From contig JAAZNC010000008.1 of NCBI GenBank assembly GCA_012798455.1, forward strand, positions 26,345-90,344: a stretch of DNA of 64,000 bases. Reading direction: 5' to 3'. This document shows positions 27,911 to 36,206 of the stretch, in pieces; within the stretch, counting starts at the first letter, position 1, and each line of letters starts with the position of its first letter. Below the pieces are notes generated by a model. It did not search any database, had not been told where the DNA came from, and worked only from the letters and a program-made list of their open reading frames with translations. The position numbers and the translations under genes were made by a program. Source of the stretch: Chloroflexota bacterium. GTDB lineage: Bacteria; Chloroflexota; Anaerolineae; Anaerolineales; Anaerolineaceae.

Positions 27911-28066
27911 ATGAAAAGTTCATCTGATTTCGAAGCGAAAGGCATTATTGAATATATACTCATCGCCATCTTGATCATTTTGATCGTGCGTGTTTTGTAT
28001 AATCTGTTAGGTCCCGCAGTAAAAGCGTTTATCGAAAATTTGTTAGAATCGGTTTCAACTTCTTAA
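27911..28066 (+). CDS. Flp/type IVb pilin-like small membrane protein
   Basis: A 51-residue protein easily missed by length cut-offs. A short charged N-terminus (about 10 residues) is followed by KGIIEYILIAILIILIV, a hydrophobic segment with the Glu-Tyr pair of Flp-type pilins, then LYNLLGPAVKAF, which matches the LLGP turn of pilin subunits in Chloroflexi and Actinobacteria. The residue before the likely prepilin peptidase site would be Ala rather than Gly. A promoter with TATACT precedes it. No tad/cpa assembly genes are in the window, so it is an orphan subunit, or alternatively just a single-span membrane peptide. Confidence 0.6.
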   Translation: MKSSSDFEAKGIIEYILIAILIILIVRVLYNLLGPAVKAFIENLLESVSTS

Positions 28067-28125
28067 ATTCAACAATAATGATGTATGATATTAAGTAAGA
28101 GTCTGGATCAACGAGAGAAAGTGAG

Positions 28126-28872
28126 ATGCAGGTAGCCCTACATAAAAATTCACAATGGCTAAAAGCATATTCTCTTGCCTGGAAGTTCGTTGACCTTGTT
28201 TATCCCCCTCAGTGTATTCAATGTAAGAAAATTGGCTATAGGATTTGCCCAACCTGCTGGCAACAGCGTATTTATTTTTCCGAAAAGATCTGCGCTGTTT
28301 GTGGCTCTCCACTGCAAGAAAATTCAATATGCCTAGGATGTGCAACTGAATCCCAAAGATTTGAAAAAATCCGATCATTAGGACCATACCAGGGGATCTT
28401 ACGAAGTTTCATTCTTGCCATGAAATTCAAACGTGATCTTGGCTTACCCGAGTTGATCCTGCCAGACCTAGTTGCCCTCATCGAAAAATCAGGTTTTCCT
28501 GTTGATTGTCTTATTCCGGTTCCTTTGAGCAAAAAGCGTTTAAAACAGCGTGGTTACAATCAAGTTGTATTGTGGGGAATCCCATTAGGAAAGGTACTTG
28601 GCATTCCCTTCAATACAACCATTCTTACCCAAACTAAAGAAACAGCTTCTCAGGTTTCCCTTTCCGCAGAAGAGCGCTGGAAAAACATCCGCGGCGCCTT
28701 TTCTGTAGATATTGACCAAGTAGAAGGAAAGGATATTTTAATTCTGGATGATGTGATCACCACTGGGGCGACATTAGATGAATGTGCCCGGGTGTTAAGA
28801 AAGGCAGGTGCAAGGAAAATATCGGCTTTGACCATTGCTCGATCAACCATCAAAAATCATCACCCACAATAA
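28126..28872 (+). CDS. comF: ComF-family phosphoribosyltransferase-like protein
   Basis: A 248-residue protein of the ComF/GntX family, linked to DNA uptake competence or DNA processing in other bacteria. The N-terminal zinc-finger region has paired cysteines (CIQCKK, CPTCW, CAVCG, CLGC). The C-terminal PRTase fold holds LILDDVITTGATLDECARVL, the PRPP-binding loop. It ends 10 bases before the hpf ATG and shares that gene's transcript. Confidence 0.88.
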   Translation: MQVALHKNSQWLKAYSLAWKFVDLVYPPQCIQCKKIGYRICPTCWQQRIYFSEKICAVCGSPLQENSICLGCATESQRFEKIRSLGPYQGILRSFILAMKFKRDLGLPELILPDLVALIEKSGFPVDCLIPVPLSKKRLKQRGYNQVVLWGIPLGKVLGIPFNTTILTQTKETASQVSLSAEERWKNIRGAFSVDIDQVEGKDILILDDVITTGATLDECARVLRKAGARKISALTIARSTIKNHHPQ

Positions 28873-28882
28873 GGAGGTACGT

Positions 28883-29440
28883 ATGTCTGAAAAACCCGAG
28901 ATCTTTGTGAAGAATCTGACATTAACAGATGATCTACAAGACTATGTGACCAAGAAAACAAAAAAAATGAATCGATACCTTAAAACGGTTGACGAAATTC
29001 GTGTTGATCTATCTTACGCAAAAACCGCCCGGGAATCTAACAATCGCTTCATCGCTCAGATCACATTACGAGGAAAAGGGTTCATCTTGCGTGCTGAAGA
29101 AAGAGCAGAAGATATGAATGCAGCGATTGATCTGGTGATCGATAAGATTCAACGCCAGATTGAACGTTATAAAGGGAAAAAGTATCTGAAACGGGCTGAA
29201 TCCACCAGTACCGCTGAAATGACTTCAGAAATGGTAAATGCGGAATCCAATAGCGATCTCATTGCCCGTAGAAAAACCTTCACACTGATTCCGATGGATG
29301 AATGTGAGGCGATCGAACAAATGACATTACTTGGGCACGAGGATTTCTTTATTTTTTACAATGCCAACACTAACAAGATCAATGTCTTGTATAAACGCCG
29401 CGATGGGACCTATGGACTGATCATCCCTGAAATAGGCTAG
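28883..29440 (+). CDS. hpf: long-form ribosome hibernation promoting factor
   Basis: Stabilises idle ribosomes as 100S dimers in stationary phase. From the ATG at 28883 (AAGGAGG 6 bases upstream) it has 185 residues. Residues 1-100 form the S30AE/RaiA domain (IFVKNLTLTDDLQDYVTKK, IDLVIDKIQRQIERYK); residues about 128-185 form the dimerisation tail (RRKTFTLIPMDECEAIEQM, NVLYKRRDGTYGLIIPE). The two-domain layout defines the long HPF of Gram-positive-type bacteria and Chloroflexi. Confidence 0.93.
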   Translation: MSEKPEIFVKNLTLTDDLQDYVTKKTKKMNRYLKTVDEIRVDLSYAKTARESNNRFIAQITLRGKGFILRAEERAEDMNAAIDLVIDKIQRQIERYKGKKYLKRAESTSTAEMTSEMVNAESNSDLIARRKTFTLIPMDECEAIEQMTLLGHEDFFIFYNANTNKINVLYKRRDGTYGLIIPEIG

Positions 29441-29463
29441 CCTTTATCGAATTGTCGTTTGCA

Positions 29464-29472
29464 TGCTATAAT
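29464..29472 (+). promoter_or_regulatory. extended -10 promoter of efp
   Basis: TGC immediately followed by a perfect TATAAT (29467-29472), 35 bases before the efp ATG. A recognisable -35 is absent (TTATCG at 29444-29449 is weak), as expected for extended -10 promoters. Confidence 0.6.
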
Positions 29473-29507
29473 CTCACCGATTATTTAATTCACTACAAGG
29501 TGCAGGT

Positions 29508-30071
29508 ATGATTGATGTAAACGAACTTAGAAAAGGTGTGACATTTCAGATCGACAATGATATTTACAAGGTCTTGGATTACCACCACAATAAACCGGGG
29601 AGAGGTGCGGCTACGATTCGCATCAAAGCTCGTAATTTGCGAACCGGAACTACTATCGAAAAGACCTTTGGTTCTGGAGAAAGGGTTCAGGATATTCGTT
29701 TGGAATATCACACAGTACAATTCCTTTATTCTGATGGCGACCTCTACTACTTCATGGATACTGAGACCTTTGAACAACCGGGTATCGGCAAGGAGCTATT
29801 GGGTGACAATATAGCTTACCTTAAGGAAGGTACAGAGGTTAAGCTGACATATTTCGGCACTGAACCAATTGATGTTGAGATGCCCACCACAGTAGATTTT
29901 AAAGTCATCGAGTCTGAAGCAGCTGTTAGGGGCGACACTGCTACTGGTGTTAGTAAAAAGGTAAAGGTTGATACGGGTTTTGAATTCAGTGTGCCAGCTT
30001 TCATCAATAACGGTGACATCATCAGAGTCGATACAAGAACTGGCGAATATGTAACACGTGTTCAGAATTAA
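29508..30071 (+). CDS. efp: translation elongation factor P
   Basis: Relieves ribosome stalling at polyproline stretches. The 187-residue three-barrel protein has all standard blocks, including NLRTGTTIEKTFGSGERV and the C-terminal GDIIRVDTRTGEYVTRV. The tip loop that reaches the peptidyl-transferase centre reads NKPGRGAA, with Arg at residue 32 where lysine-modified EF-Ps carry Lys. No modification enzyme (EpmA, EarP, YmfI) is seen nearby, so the tip may be unmodified or modified by a distant gene. Confidence 0.95.
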   Translation: MIDVNELRKGVTFQIDNDIYKVLDYHHNKPGRGAATIRIKARNLRTGTTIEKTFGSGERVQDIRLEYHTVQFLYSDGDLYYFMDTETFEQPGIGKELLGDNIAYLKEGTEVKLTYFGTEPIDVEMPTTVDFKVIESEAAVRGDTATGVSKKVKVDTGFEFSVPAFINNGDIIRVDTRTGEYVTRVQN

Positions 30072-30093
30072 TATTATATACCCCCCAACATAG

Positions 30094-30120
30094 AATCCCA
30101 CAGAAATGTGGGATTTTCAT
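30094..30120 (+). terminator. terminator of efp
   Basis: A 9-bp perfect stem (AATCCCACA / TGTGGGATT, loop GAAA) is followed by a short T-rich run, 22 bases after the efp stop. Confidence 0.8.
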
Positions 30121-30184
30121 TTATATATGAAATCTCTTAATAATATGGCAAATGAATGCTTTATAGATTATGTTAATGAATGAT

Positions 30185-30193
30185 TGGTATAAT
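30185..30193 (+). promoter_or_regulatory. extended -10 promoter of ftsH
   Basis: TGG plus TATAAT (30188-30193) forms an extended -10 about 32 bases before the GTG start. The longer string ATTGGTATAAT recurs identically before the L,D-transpeptidase gene at 57551-57561. Confidence 0.6.
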
Positions 30194-30225
30194 CTCACAT
30201 GAATTCATGTAATATGGAGGTTTAG

Positions 30226-32085
30226 GTGAAACCTAGTTTTCAAACTAATTTTGTATATCTGTTAATTCTCGTTGCAATACTTGCAATGGTTTTCTTAAAT
30301 TTTAATAATGTCAATGCTACCAGTGAGATATCAATCAATGAGTTAGCTTCACAAATTCAAGCAGGGCAAATTTCGAAAATTGTCGAAGATGATAATTCGC
30401 TAACCATCGTTACGACTGACCAGCAGGAATTCACATCTACTAAAGAGAGCAATTCCACTTTAGTTGAACAGTTGATTCACTATGGTGTGACCGCCGAAGA
30501 CCTACAATCTTCAACTCTATCCATTCAAATTAAACAACCTGGTTTGTGGACCAGTTTGTTATCACTCTTGAGCTACTTACTACCCTTCCTGTTCATTGCT
30601 ATCGCTTTCTTCTTCATTTTCAGACAGGCACAAGGTAGTAATAATTCAGCCATGGCGTTTGGAAAATCAAGAGCAAGAATGTTCAGCGGTGATAAACCGA
30701 AGGTCACTTTTGCGGATGTGGCTGGGGTGGACGAAGCTAAAGAGGAACTGCAGGAAGTCGTTGAATTTCTACGAGAACCGCAGAAGTTCATTTCCCTCGG
30801 AGCACGTATTCCCAAAGGTGTCTTGCTGGTTGGACCTCCTGGAGGAGGAAAGACCCTTCTAGCAAAAGCAGTCTCAGGAGAAGCCGGTGTGCCTTTTTTC
30901 TCGATTTCCGGTTCAGAATTTGTTGAAATGTTCGTAGGTGTTGGTGCCAGCCGTGTACGTGACCTATTTGACCAAGCTAAAAAGCATTCCCCCTGCATCG
31001 TTTTCATTGATGAAATCGATGCGGTTGGTCGCCACCGTGGAGCAGGATTGGGTGGCAGTCACGACGAACGAGAACAGACCCTGAACCAGATGCTGGTTGA
31101 AATGGATGGCTTTGATACCGATACAAACGTGATCATTATGGCTGCTACAAATCGTCCAGATATCCTCGATCCGGCATTGATGCGCCCCGGTCGTTTTGAC
31201 CGTCGCGTAGTGCTTGATCGACCGGATGTCCGTGGAAGAGAAGCTATCTTGAAAGTGCATGTCCGTGGAAAACCAATCGCTAAAGATGTTGATCTATCTG
31301 TCTTGGCTAAAGGAACACCTGGTTTTGTGGGGGCGGATATTGAAAACCTTGTTAATGAAGCCGCAATCTTGGCAGCACGCCATAATAAGAAAACCATTGA
31401 CCAGATCGATTTTGAAGAAGCCATTGAACGTGTCATTGCGGGACCACAACGCAAGAGTCGGCTAATCCACGAAGACGAAAAACGTATCATCGCTTATCAT
31501 GAAGCTGGTCATGCCATCGTTATTGCCTCCCTGCCTGAAGCTGATTTGGTACATAAGATATCGATCATTTCCCGTGGTATGGCTGCAGGTTATACCATTG
31601 CTCTACCCGATGATGATCACTCACTTACCTCTCGGAAGAAGATTATGGCAGAAATGACCGGATTGTTAGGTGGTCGCGCTGCGGAAGAATTGATCTTTAA
31701 CGACATCACTTCCGGCGCTTCTAACGACATTGAAAATGTAACCAAATTAGCTCGTAAGATGGTGACTCGTTTGGGAATGAGTGCTGATCTTGGACCAATG
31801 GTCTACGGGCAAAAAGACGAATTAGTCTTCTTGGGTCGCGAAATCGGTGAACAGCGTGATTATTCAGAAGCTATCGCTGAAAAGATCGATGCAGAAGTAC
31901 AGAAACTGGTCGAACAAGCCTATGTAGAAGCAAAGAATATTCTAAAAAAATACCGAAAACAACTTGAAGCGGTTGCAACTAAACTACTTGAAGTGGAGAC
32001 TCTCAGCAAAGCTGAATTTGAAGCCATCTTCCCTCCCCCGGTAGAGAAAAATAATGGCGGAATTCCGCAATTAGCTAAAGCGTAA
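30226..32085 (+). CDS. ftsH: FtsH, membrane-anchored ATP-dependent zinc metalloprotease
   Basis: Degrades misfolded membrane and regulatory proteins. It is 619 residues, starting with GTG 5 bases after GGAGG. Two membrane spans (about 10-24 and 110-133) flank a small extracytoplasmic domain. The AAA module has Walker A GPPGGGKT (203-210; most FtsH have GPPGTGKT), Walker [12 protein letters not shown], and the second-region-of-homology arginines in RPGRFDRR. The zinc protease site HEAGH is at 425-429. A terminator shared with the convergent ligase gene follows. Confidence 0.96.
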   Translation: MKPSFQTNFVYLLILVAILAMVFLNFNNVNATSEISINELASQIQAGQISKIVEDDNSLTIVTTDQQEFTSTKESNSTLVEQLIHYGVTAEDLQSSTLSIQIKQPGLWTSLLSLLSYLLPFLFIAIAFFFIFRQAQGSNNSAMAFGKSRARMFSGDKPKVTFADVAGVDEAKEELQEVVEFLREPQKFISLGARIPKGVLLVGPPGGGKTLLAKAVSGEAGVPFFSISGSEFVEMFVGVGASRVRDLFDQAKKHSPCIVFIDEIDAVGRHRGAGLGGSHDEREQTLNQMLVEMDGFDTDTNVIIMAATNRPDILDPALMRPGRFDRRVVLDRPDVRGREAILKVHVRGKPIAKDVDLSVLAKGTPGFVGADIENLVNEAAILAARHNKKTIDQIDFEEAIERVIAGPQRKSRLIHEDEKRIIAYHEAGHAIVIASLPEADLVHKISIISRGMAAGYTIALPDDDHSLTSRKKIMAEMTGLLGGRAAEELIFNDITSGASNDIENVTKLARKMVTRLGMSADLGPMVYGQKDELVFLGREIGEQRDYSEAIAEKIDAEVQKLVEQAYVEAKNILKKYRKQLEAVATKLLEVETLSKAEFEAIFPPPVEKNNGGIPQLAKA

Positions 32086-32092
32086 AAAAGAG

Positions 32093-32122
32093 AAAGGTCT
32101 TGATTGGCTCAAGACCTTTTTT
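32093..32122. terminator. bidirectional terminator between ftsH and the acyl-CoA ligase
   Basis: An 11-bp perfect stem (AAAGGTCTTGA / TCAAGACCTTT, loop 32104-32108) with T-run on the plus side and A-run on the other. The right arm also encodes the last residues and stop of the leftward ligase gene. Confidence 0.88.
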
Positions 32123-33791
32123 CATTGTATTTTCTAATCAATTCCCTGCGCAGAATTTTTCCCACACTGGTACGAGGTATTTCATCAATAAAGATCACCT
32201 CTTTAGGAATTTTATAAGCAACCAGGCATTTGCGGCAGTGATCTCGCACAGTCTCTTTATCTAATTTCATACCCTCGTCCAATACAAGCCATGCGATCAC
32301 TTTTTCATCTCCTGTTTCTTCTTGGATACCCGCAACAACCGCATTTTTAACCCCGTTAATTTGAAGTAATACCTCTTCAATCTCATTAGGCCATACCTGA
32401 AAACCACCAACTTTGATCAGGTCTTTTTTTCTGTCAACGAAATAGAAATAACCCTGTTCATCCATGCGCACGATATCCCCGGTGTGCAACCACCCATTCT
32501 TCAAAGTCAATTTTGACTCACTGCAATTTTGAAAATACCCAGCCATGATCTGAGGGCCACGAATGAGCAATTCGCCCTGTTCACCACAGTCCATAATTTT
32601 CTGGTCGTTCTCTACATCCACCACCATGCATTCCACATCCGGGAGCGGTAAACCAAATGATCCACCCTTATTTCGTCCCACCAGCGGATTGCAATGTGTT
32701 GCTGTGGGTGCTTCTGAAAGCCCATAACCTTCTACCAATTTTCCGCCTGTGATACGTTCGAACTCAGTTTTAACCCGCGGATGAAGCGGTGCAGATCCCG
32801 AGATGCAAGCTTTGATGGAGTGCAGATCATATTTACCTTCCTGCAGTTTCTTATTACAGATAATACTGGCATAGAAATTCGGCACGCCTGGAAAAAATGT
32901 CGCTTTTTTGTCGGTGATACTTTGAAGCAAAAAATCTTGATCTCGTGGATCAGGGAATAGCAGAATTTTGGCTGCTATTCTGATTCCCAACACCATCGCC
33001 AAAACCATCCCATAAACATGATAAAGAGGGATCATCGCTACAAAGGTTTCTGTTGCTACCTGCAAATCACACCAGGTTAGAAACTGTAATGTATTAGCAA
33101 CAATGTTCTTGTGCAACCCTATGGCAGCTTTTGGGATTCCGGTCGTTCCACCTGAGTATTGGAAGATCGCTGGAGTTGCTGAACTGAATGAGAGATCAAG
33201 GTTAATGTTCTGGATTTCCTTCCGGATACAATCGTTAAAAGCAACCGGATGTTGGATTGAGCAGATTTCAGTATCTTCGATCTTGTCAAGTGTACTTCCA
33301 AAAGGATCGTCTTTTATGAAATCATTGTTTTCAGAGATAATCACACAATGGAACTGTCCTTTTTCAACAAGGTCGTGCAATAAATAATACTGATCTTCCA
33401 TACAAATAAGGCAATGTACACCACAATCTCTGATGATCTTCTCAAATTCTGGTTTTTTGTAAAGCGGATTCATCGCCACCACAATTCCCTCAATTTTCAG
33501 TATTGCAAAAAAAGAAATCACAAATTGAGGTGAATTGGGGAAGATTATCCCTACCCGTTCTCCTTTTTTGAAACCATAAAAACGTAGCCATTTTGCCAGT
33601 GAGTCAGAGGCATAGTTGATCTGTCGATAGCTGTATTCCATTCCAAGGTAATCCAAGCAGACATTGTCAGGGTATTCCATTGAAGTCTTTTTAAGAATCT
33701 GCGGGATATTCAAGGTTGAATATGGCAAAGAAGGTGGTACAAAACGGTCATAATATTCCAACCACGGTTTTTGTTCATAAATATTCTTCAT
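32109..33791 (-). CDS. long-chain fatty acid-CoA ligase (AMP-binding)
   Basis: Activates a fatty acid to its CoA thioester through an acyl-adenylate. From the ATG at 33791 the protein has 560 residues. The A3 motif is YSGGTTGIPKAAI, A5 is GYGLSEAPTATH, A7 is LHTGDI and the C-terminal catalytic lysine lies in the final PRTSVGKILRREL motif. These place it in the FadD branch, though the natural chain length is unknown. Its start overlaps the miaA stop as ATGA, with GGGAAAGAGA upstream, so it is read from the yraN-miaA transcript. Confidence 0.9.
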   Translation of the reverse strand: MKNIYEQKPWLEYYDRFVPPSLPYSTLNIPQILKKTSMEYPDNVCLDYLGMEYSYRQINYASDSLAKWLRFYGFKKGERVGIIFPNSPQFVISFFAILKIEGIVVAMNPLYKKPEFEKIIRDCGVHCLICMEDQYYLLHDLVEKGQFHCVIISENNDFIKDDPFGSTLDKIEDTEICSIQHPVAFNDCIRKEIQNINLDLSFSSATPAIFQYSGGTTGIPKAAIGLHKNIVANTLQFLTWCDLQVATETFVAMIPLYHVYGMVLAMVLGIRIAAKILLFPDPRDQDFLLQSITDKKATFFPGVPNFYASIICNKKLQEGKYDLHSIKACISGSAPLHPRVKTEFERITGGKLVEGYGLSEAPTATHCNPLVGRNKGGSFGLPLPDVECMVVDVENDQKIMDCGEQGELLIRGPQIMAGYFQNCSESKLTLKNGWLHTGDIVRMDEQGYFYFVDRKKDLIKVGGFQVWPNEIEEVLLQINGVKNAVVAGIQEETGDEKVIAWLVLDEGMKLDKETVRDHCRKCLVAYKIPKEVIFIDEIPRTSVGKILRRELIRKYNEKRS

Positions 33792-34738
33792 TGATCTATT
33801 TCTCTTTCCCATCCATTATTTGATGAAATGAATTTTATTAGATCCTCTACACCAGTATCGGCAACATCAAACCAGTGGATTCTTTTATCCGTAAACTTGA
33901 ACCAGTTCGACTGGTGCCGGATAAAATTGCGGGTGCGACGTTTGATTGATATAACAGCTTCTTCCAAAGAAAGTTCTTGATTCAGATAGGCATAGATTTC
34001 TTTGTATCCTATCGCAGACATGGAGGGTAGTGTGGGTTCATATCCGTTGGCTACCAATTTCTTTACTTCATCGATAAATCCTTGTTGTAGCATTTTTTCT
34101 ATGCGTGCATCTACCTGCTGATACAGATCGCTCCGCTGTCGATTCAATCCGATGATCTTATAGCTATATGGAGGGGGATTTTTTTCTTTCTGTTTTGAGA
34201 ATAGTTCTCCACTGCTGAAGATCACCTCCAGCGCCCGGATGGATCGACGTACATTGTGTGGTTCGATCTTTTCAGCCGCTTTGGGGTCGATCATCTTCAC
34301 ATAACGAAATATATTTACCGCTCCGATCTCATCGGATAAGGTTTCCAATACCTCCCGTATTTGTGCGTTCGGTTTTGTTCGCGGAGGTTGCCAACCTTCT
34401 ACAACACTCCATAAATACTGTCCTGTTCCACCTACTAGAAATGGAATTTTTTTTCTTTGATGAATTTCATTAATATATTGGTAGACATCCGATTGGAATA
34501 CAGCCATGCTGATCAATGCGTCAGGATCCACCACATCAATCATGAAATGGGGAATCCCTTTTCTTTCAGCTTGCGTAGGCTTGGCTGTTCCGACATCCAT
34601 CCCCCGATAGAGATAACGGGAATCAACAGAGATGATCTCTCCGTTAAAGTAATGAGCCAGTTCAATGGAGAATGCAGTCTTGCCAACCGCCGTAGGGCCC
34701 AAAATGACGACGACAGGGTTACTCACTGGTAATGGCAT
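33788..34738 (-). CDS. miaA: tRNA dimethylallyltransferase
   Basis: Adds the dimethylallyl group to A37 of tRNAs reading U-starting codons, using DMAPP. About 316 residues from the ATG at 34738. P-loop GPTAVGKT (13-20), the ISVDSRYLYRGMDVGTAKP motif, and the GGTGQYLWSVVEGW substrate region are clear. It overlaps the preceding yraN gene by 20 bases at this start; ATG at 34753 is an alternative. The DMAPP it needs would come from the isomerase encoded at 22.7 kb. Confidence 0.94.
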   Translation of the reverse strand: MPLPVSNPVVVILGPTAVGKTAFSIELAHYFNGEIISVDSRYLYRGMDVGTAKPTQAERKGIPHFMIDVVDPDALISMAVFQSDVYQYINEIHQRKKIPFLVGGTGQYLWSVVEGWQPPRTKPNAQIREVLETLSDEIGAVNIFRYVKMIDPKAAEKIEPHNVRRSIRALEVIFSSGELFSKQKEKNPPPYSYKIIGLNRQRSDLYQQVDARIEKMLQQGFIDEVKKLVANGYEPTLPSMSAIGYKEIYAYLNQELSLEEAVISIKRRTRNFIRHQSNWFKFTDKRIHWFDVADTGVEDLIKFISSNNGWEREIDQ

Positions 34739-35084
34739 TTTCGATCCAATCATACTGCATGACATTTCCCTTTTTAAGAATCGAGATCACATCGATCCGC
34801 CAGAAGGAATCCAGCAGGTCATTCTCCTGTAAATAAAACAGACTGGAATTGATCAGGGCATTCCTTTTTTTCGCGGTGATACTCTCTTCAGGGAATCCAT
34901 ATTTCCGTGAGGTGCGCGTTTTTACTTCACAGAAAATCAGCAAATCTCCTTTTTTCCCTATAATATCGATCTCCCCATACGGCGTATAGTAGTTCATGGT
35001 AAGAACAGCCACTCCATTACTCTCAAGGTACCTGGCAGCCTGTTTTTCACCGGTTTTTCCAATTTGCATGGTACGCCTAGTCAT
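34719..35084 (-). CDS. YraN/UPF0102-family predicted endonuclease
   Basis: A 121-residue protein of the restriction-endonuclease-like UPF0102 family. The motif GEIDII followed by LIFCEVKTR is the Asp...Glu-x-Lys nuclease core. The N-terminal IGKTGEKQAARYLESNG helix is also diagnostic. Members are common but their biological role is poorly defined; links to DNA processing have been suggested. The start at 35084 is not well supported by a Shine-Dalgarno; the internal ATG at 35069 is also possible. Divergent from the lipoprotein gene by 50 bases. Confidence 0.85.
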   Translation of the reverse strand: MTRRTMQIGKTGEKQAARYLESNGVAVLTMNYYTPYGEIDIIGKKGDLLIFCEVKTRTSRKYGFPEESITAKKRNALINSSLFYLQENDLLDSFWRIDVISILKKGNVMQYDWIENAITSE

Positions 35085-35134
35085 AGTACTATCATAATTG
35101 AATTTCTTCCCAACGGGAGGGGAAAATCGCAACT

Positions 35135-36142
35135 ATGAAAACAAAACAATACTCCATTTGGAATAGCCGAGGAACACTGACTTTCTTTATAGTTCTCATC
35201 GGAATCCTTCTCTTTACGGGATGTGAAGCAAATAACGATCAAATTGATCTATCCCTCTTAAAAACTTCTTCCGGCAGTTCTGACCTGATTGTTGAGGAAT
35301 ACGAGCTGGTAGACGTCGAAACAGATTCACCCACACATCTTGAGTTCACCCAGTGGTTAACTTCTGAAATGATCGATAAACGTACAGTATGGAAGAACCT
35401 TAACCCTGATCGCACCATTCAGGATATCAACACTGTCCTTTCGAAATATGGCTTCAGCATCAAGCATGAACCCATGCTATCTTCCTATACCTATCGCTTA
35501 TTAGAAAACTATGCCATTCTCCTGAATGATATTTATCCGGTTGGGACTGCTACTGAAAATCAGAATCGGGATGATTTTGCTCTGCTAGTTCAAAATTATG
35601 AGGGAGAATCCTATCTTCTTCAAAAATCAGGGGTGCAGGAATGGCATCCGGATGATATTTTCGTCTATGCACCCATTTATTATCAGAACGAGTTGGTCTA
35701 TCCGGTTGTTGATTCCAATATCCAAATAGTATCAGAAAGTGGAAATGTTATTTATGAAACTTCCCTGCCATCCAATCCTGTGATGGCTCCCATTCAATCT
35801 TTCCAGAGTTGGAATGGGCACTGGATATTGGAAAAAGAAGGGGAAGTGGTTATGGATGGGAAATCCTTGAATGAAGAACTCGGCTTTGATGAAATCTTTG
35901 AGTGGCGCATTATTCAGGGAGAACCTTTTTTCTTTGTATTTGCTGATGAAAGCAGCACCTACTCCATGGTTTATGCAGGGAAACTGCTTGACCAGAAGTA
36001 TGATGACATTGCACATTATCAATGCTGCGAACCTGCTATGTTCAATCCGGACGGCACCAGTTACATGACCTGGTTTTATGCCGTACGCGATGGTAAGTGG
36101 TATTACGTGGAAGCAGGGATTTATCCAGAATTGGAGAAATGA
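35135..36142 (+). CDS. unknown secreted lipoprotein
   Basis: A 335-residue exported protein with a type II signal: a basic start, a hydrophobic run and the lipobox LFTGC (Cys near residue 30). The mature part has repeated short beta-strand segments with conserved Trp/Tyr and Asp-Gly turns (for example HWILEKEGEVVMDGKSL, GKWYYVEAG), suggestive of a WG- or KWG-like beta repeat, but I do not recognise a family. It lies upstream of cinA with a 64-base gap, which may or may not be co-transcribed. Confidence 0.78.
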   Translation: MKTKQYSIWNSRGTLTFFIVLIGILLFTGCEANNDQIDLSLLKTSSGSSDLIVEEYELVDVETDSPTHLEFTQWLTSEMIDKRTVWKNLNPDRTIQDINTVLSKYGFSIKHEPMLSSYTYRLLENYAILLNDIYPVGTATENQNRDDFALLVQNYEGESYLLQKSGVQEWHPDDIFVYAPIYYQNELVYPVVDSNIQIVSESGNVIYETSLPSNPVMAPIQSFQSWNGHWILEKEGEVVMDGKSLNEELGFDEIFEWRIIQGEPFFFVFADESSTYSMVYAGKLLDQKYDDIAHYQCCEPAMFNPDGTSYMTWFYAVRDGKWYYVEAGIYPELEK

Positions 36143-36206
36143 ACATTCCATATATCCCTCCGGGTAAATTTCTGCTAAAATTGGTGAAATTTTCCGAAGG
36201 GTTTCA

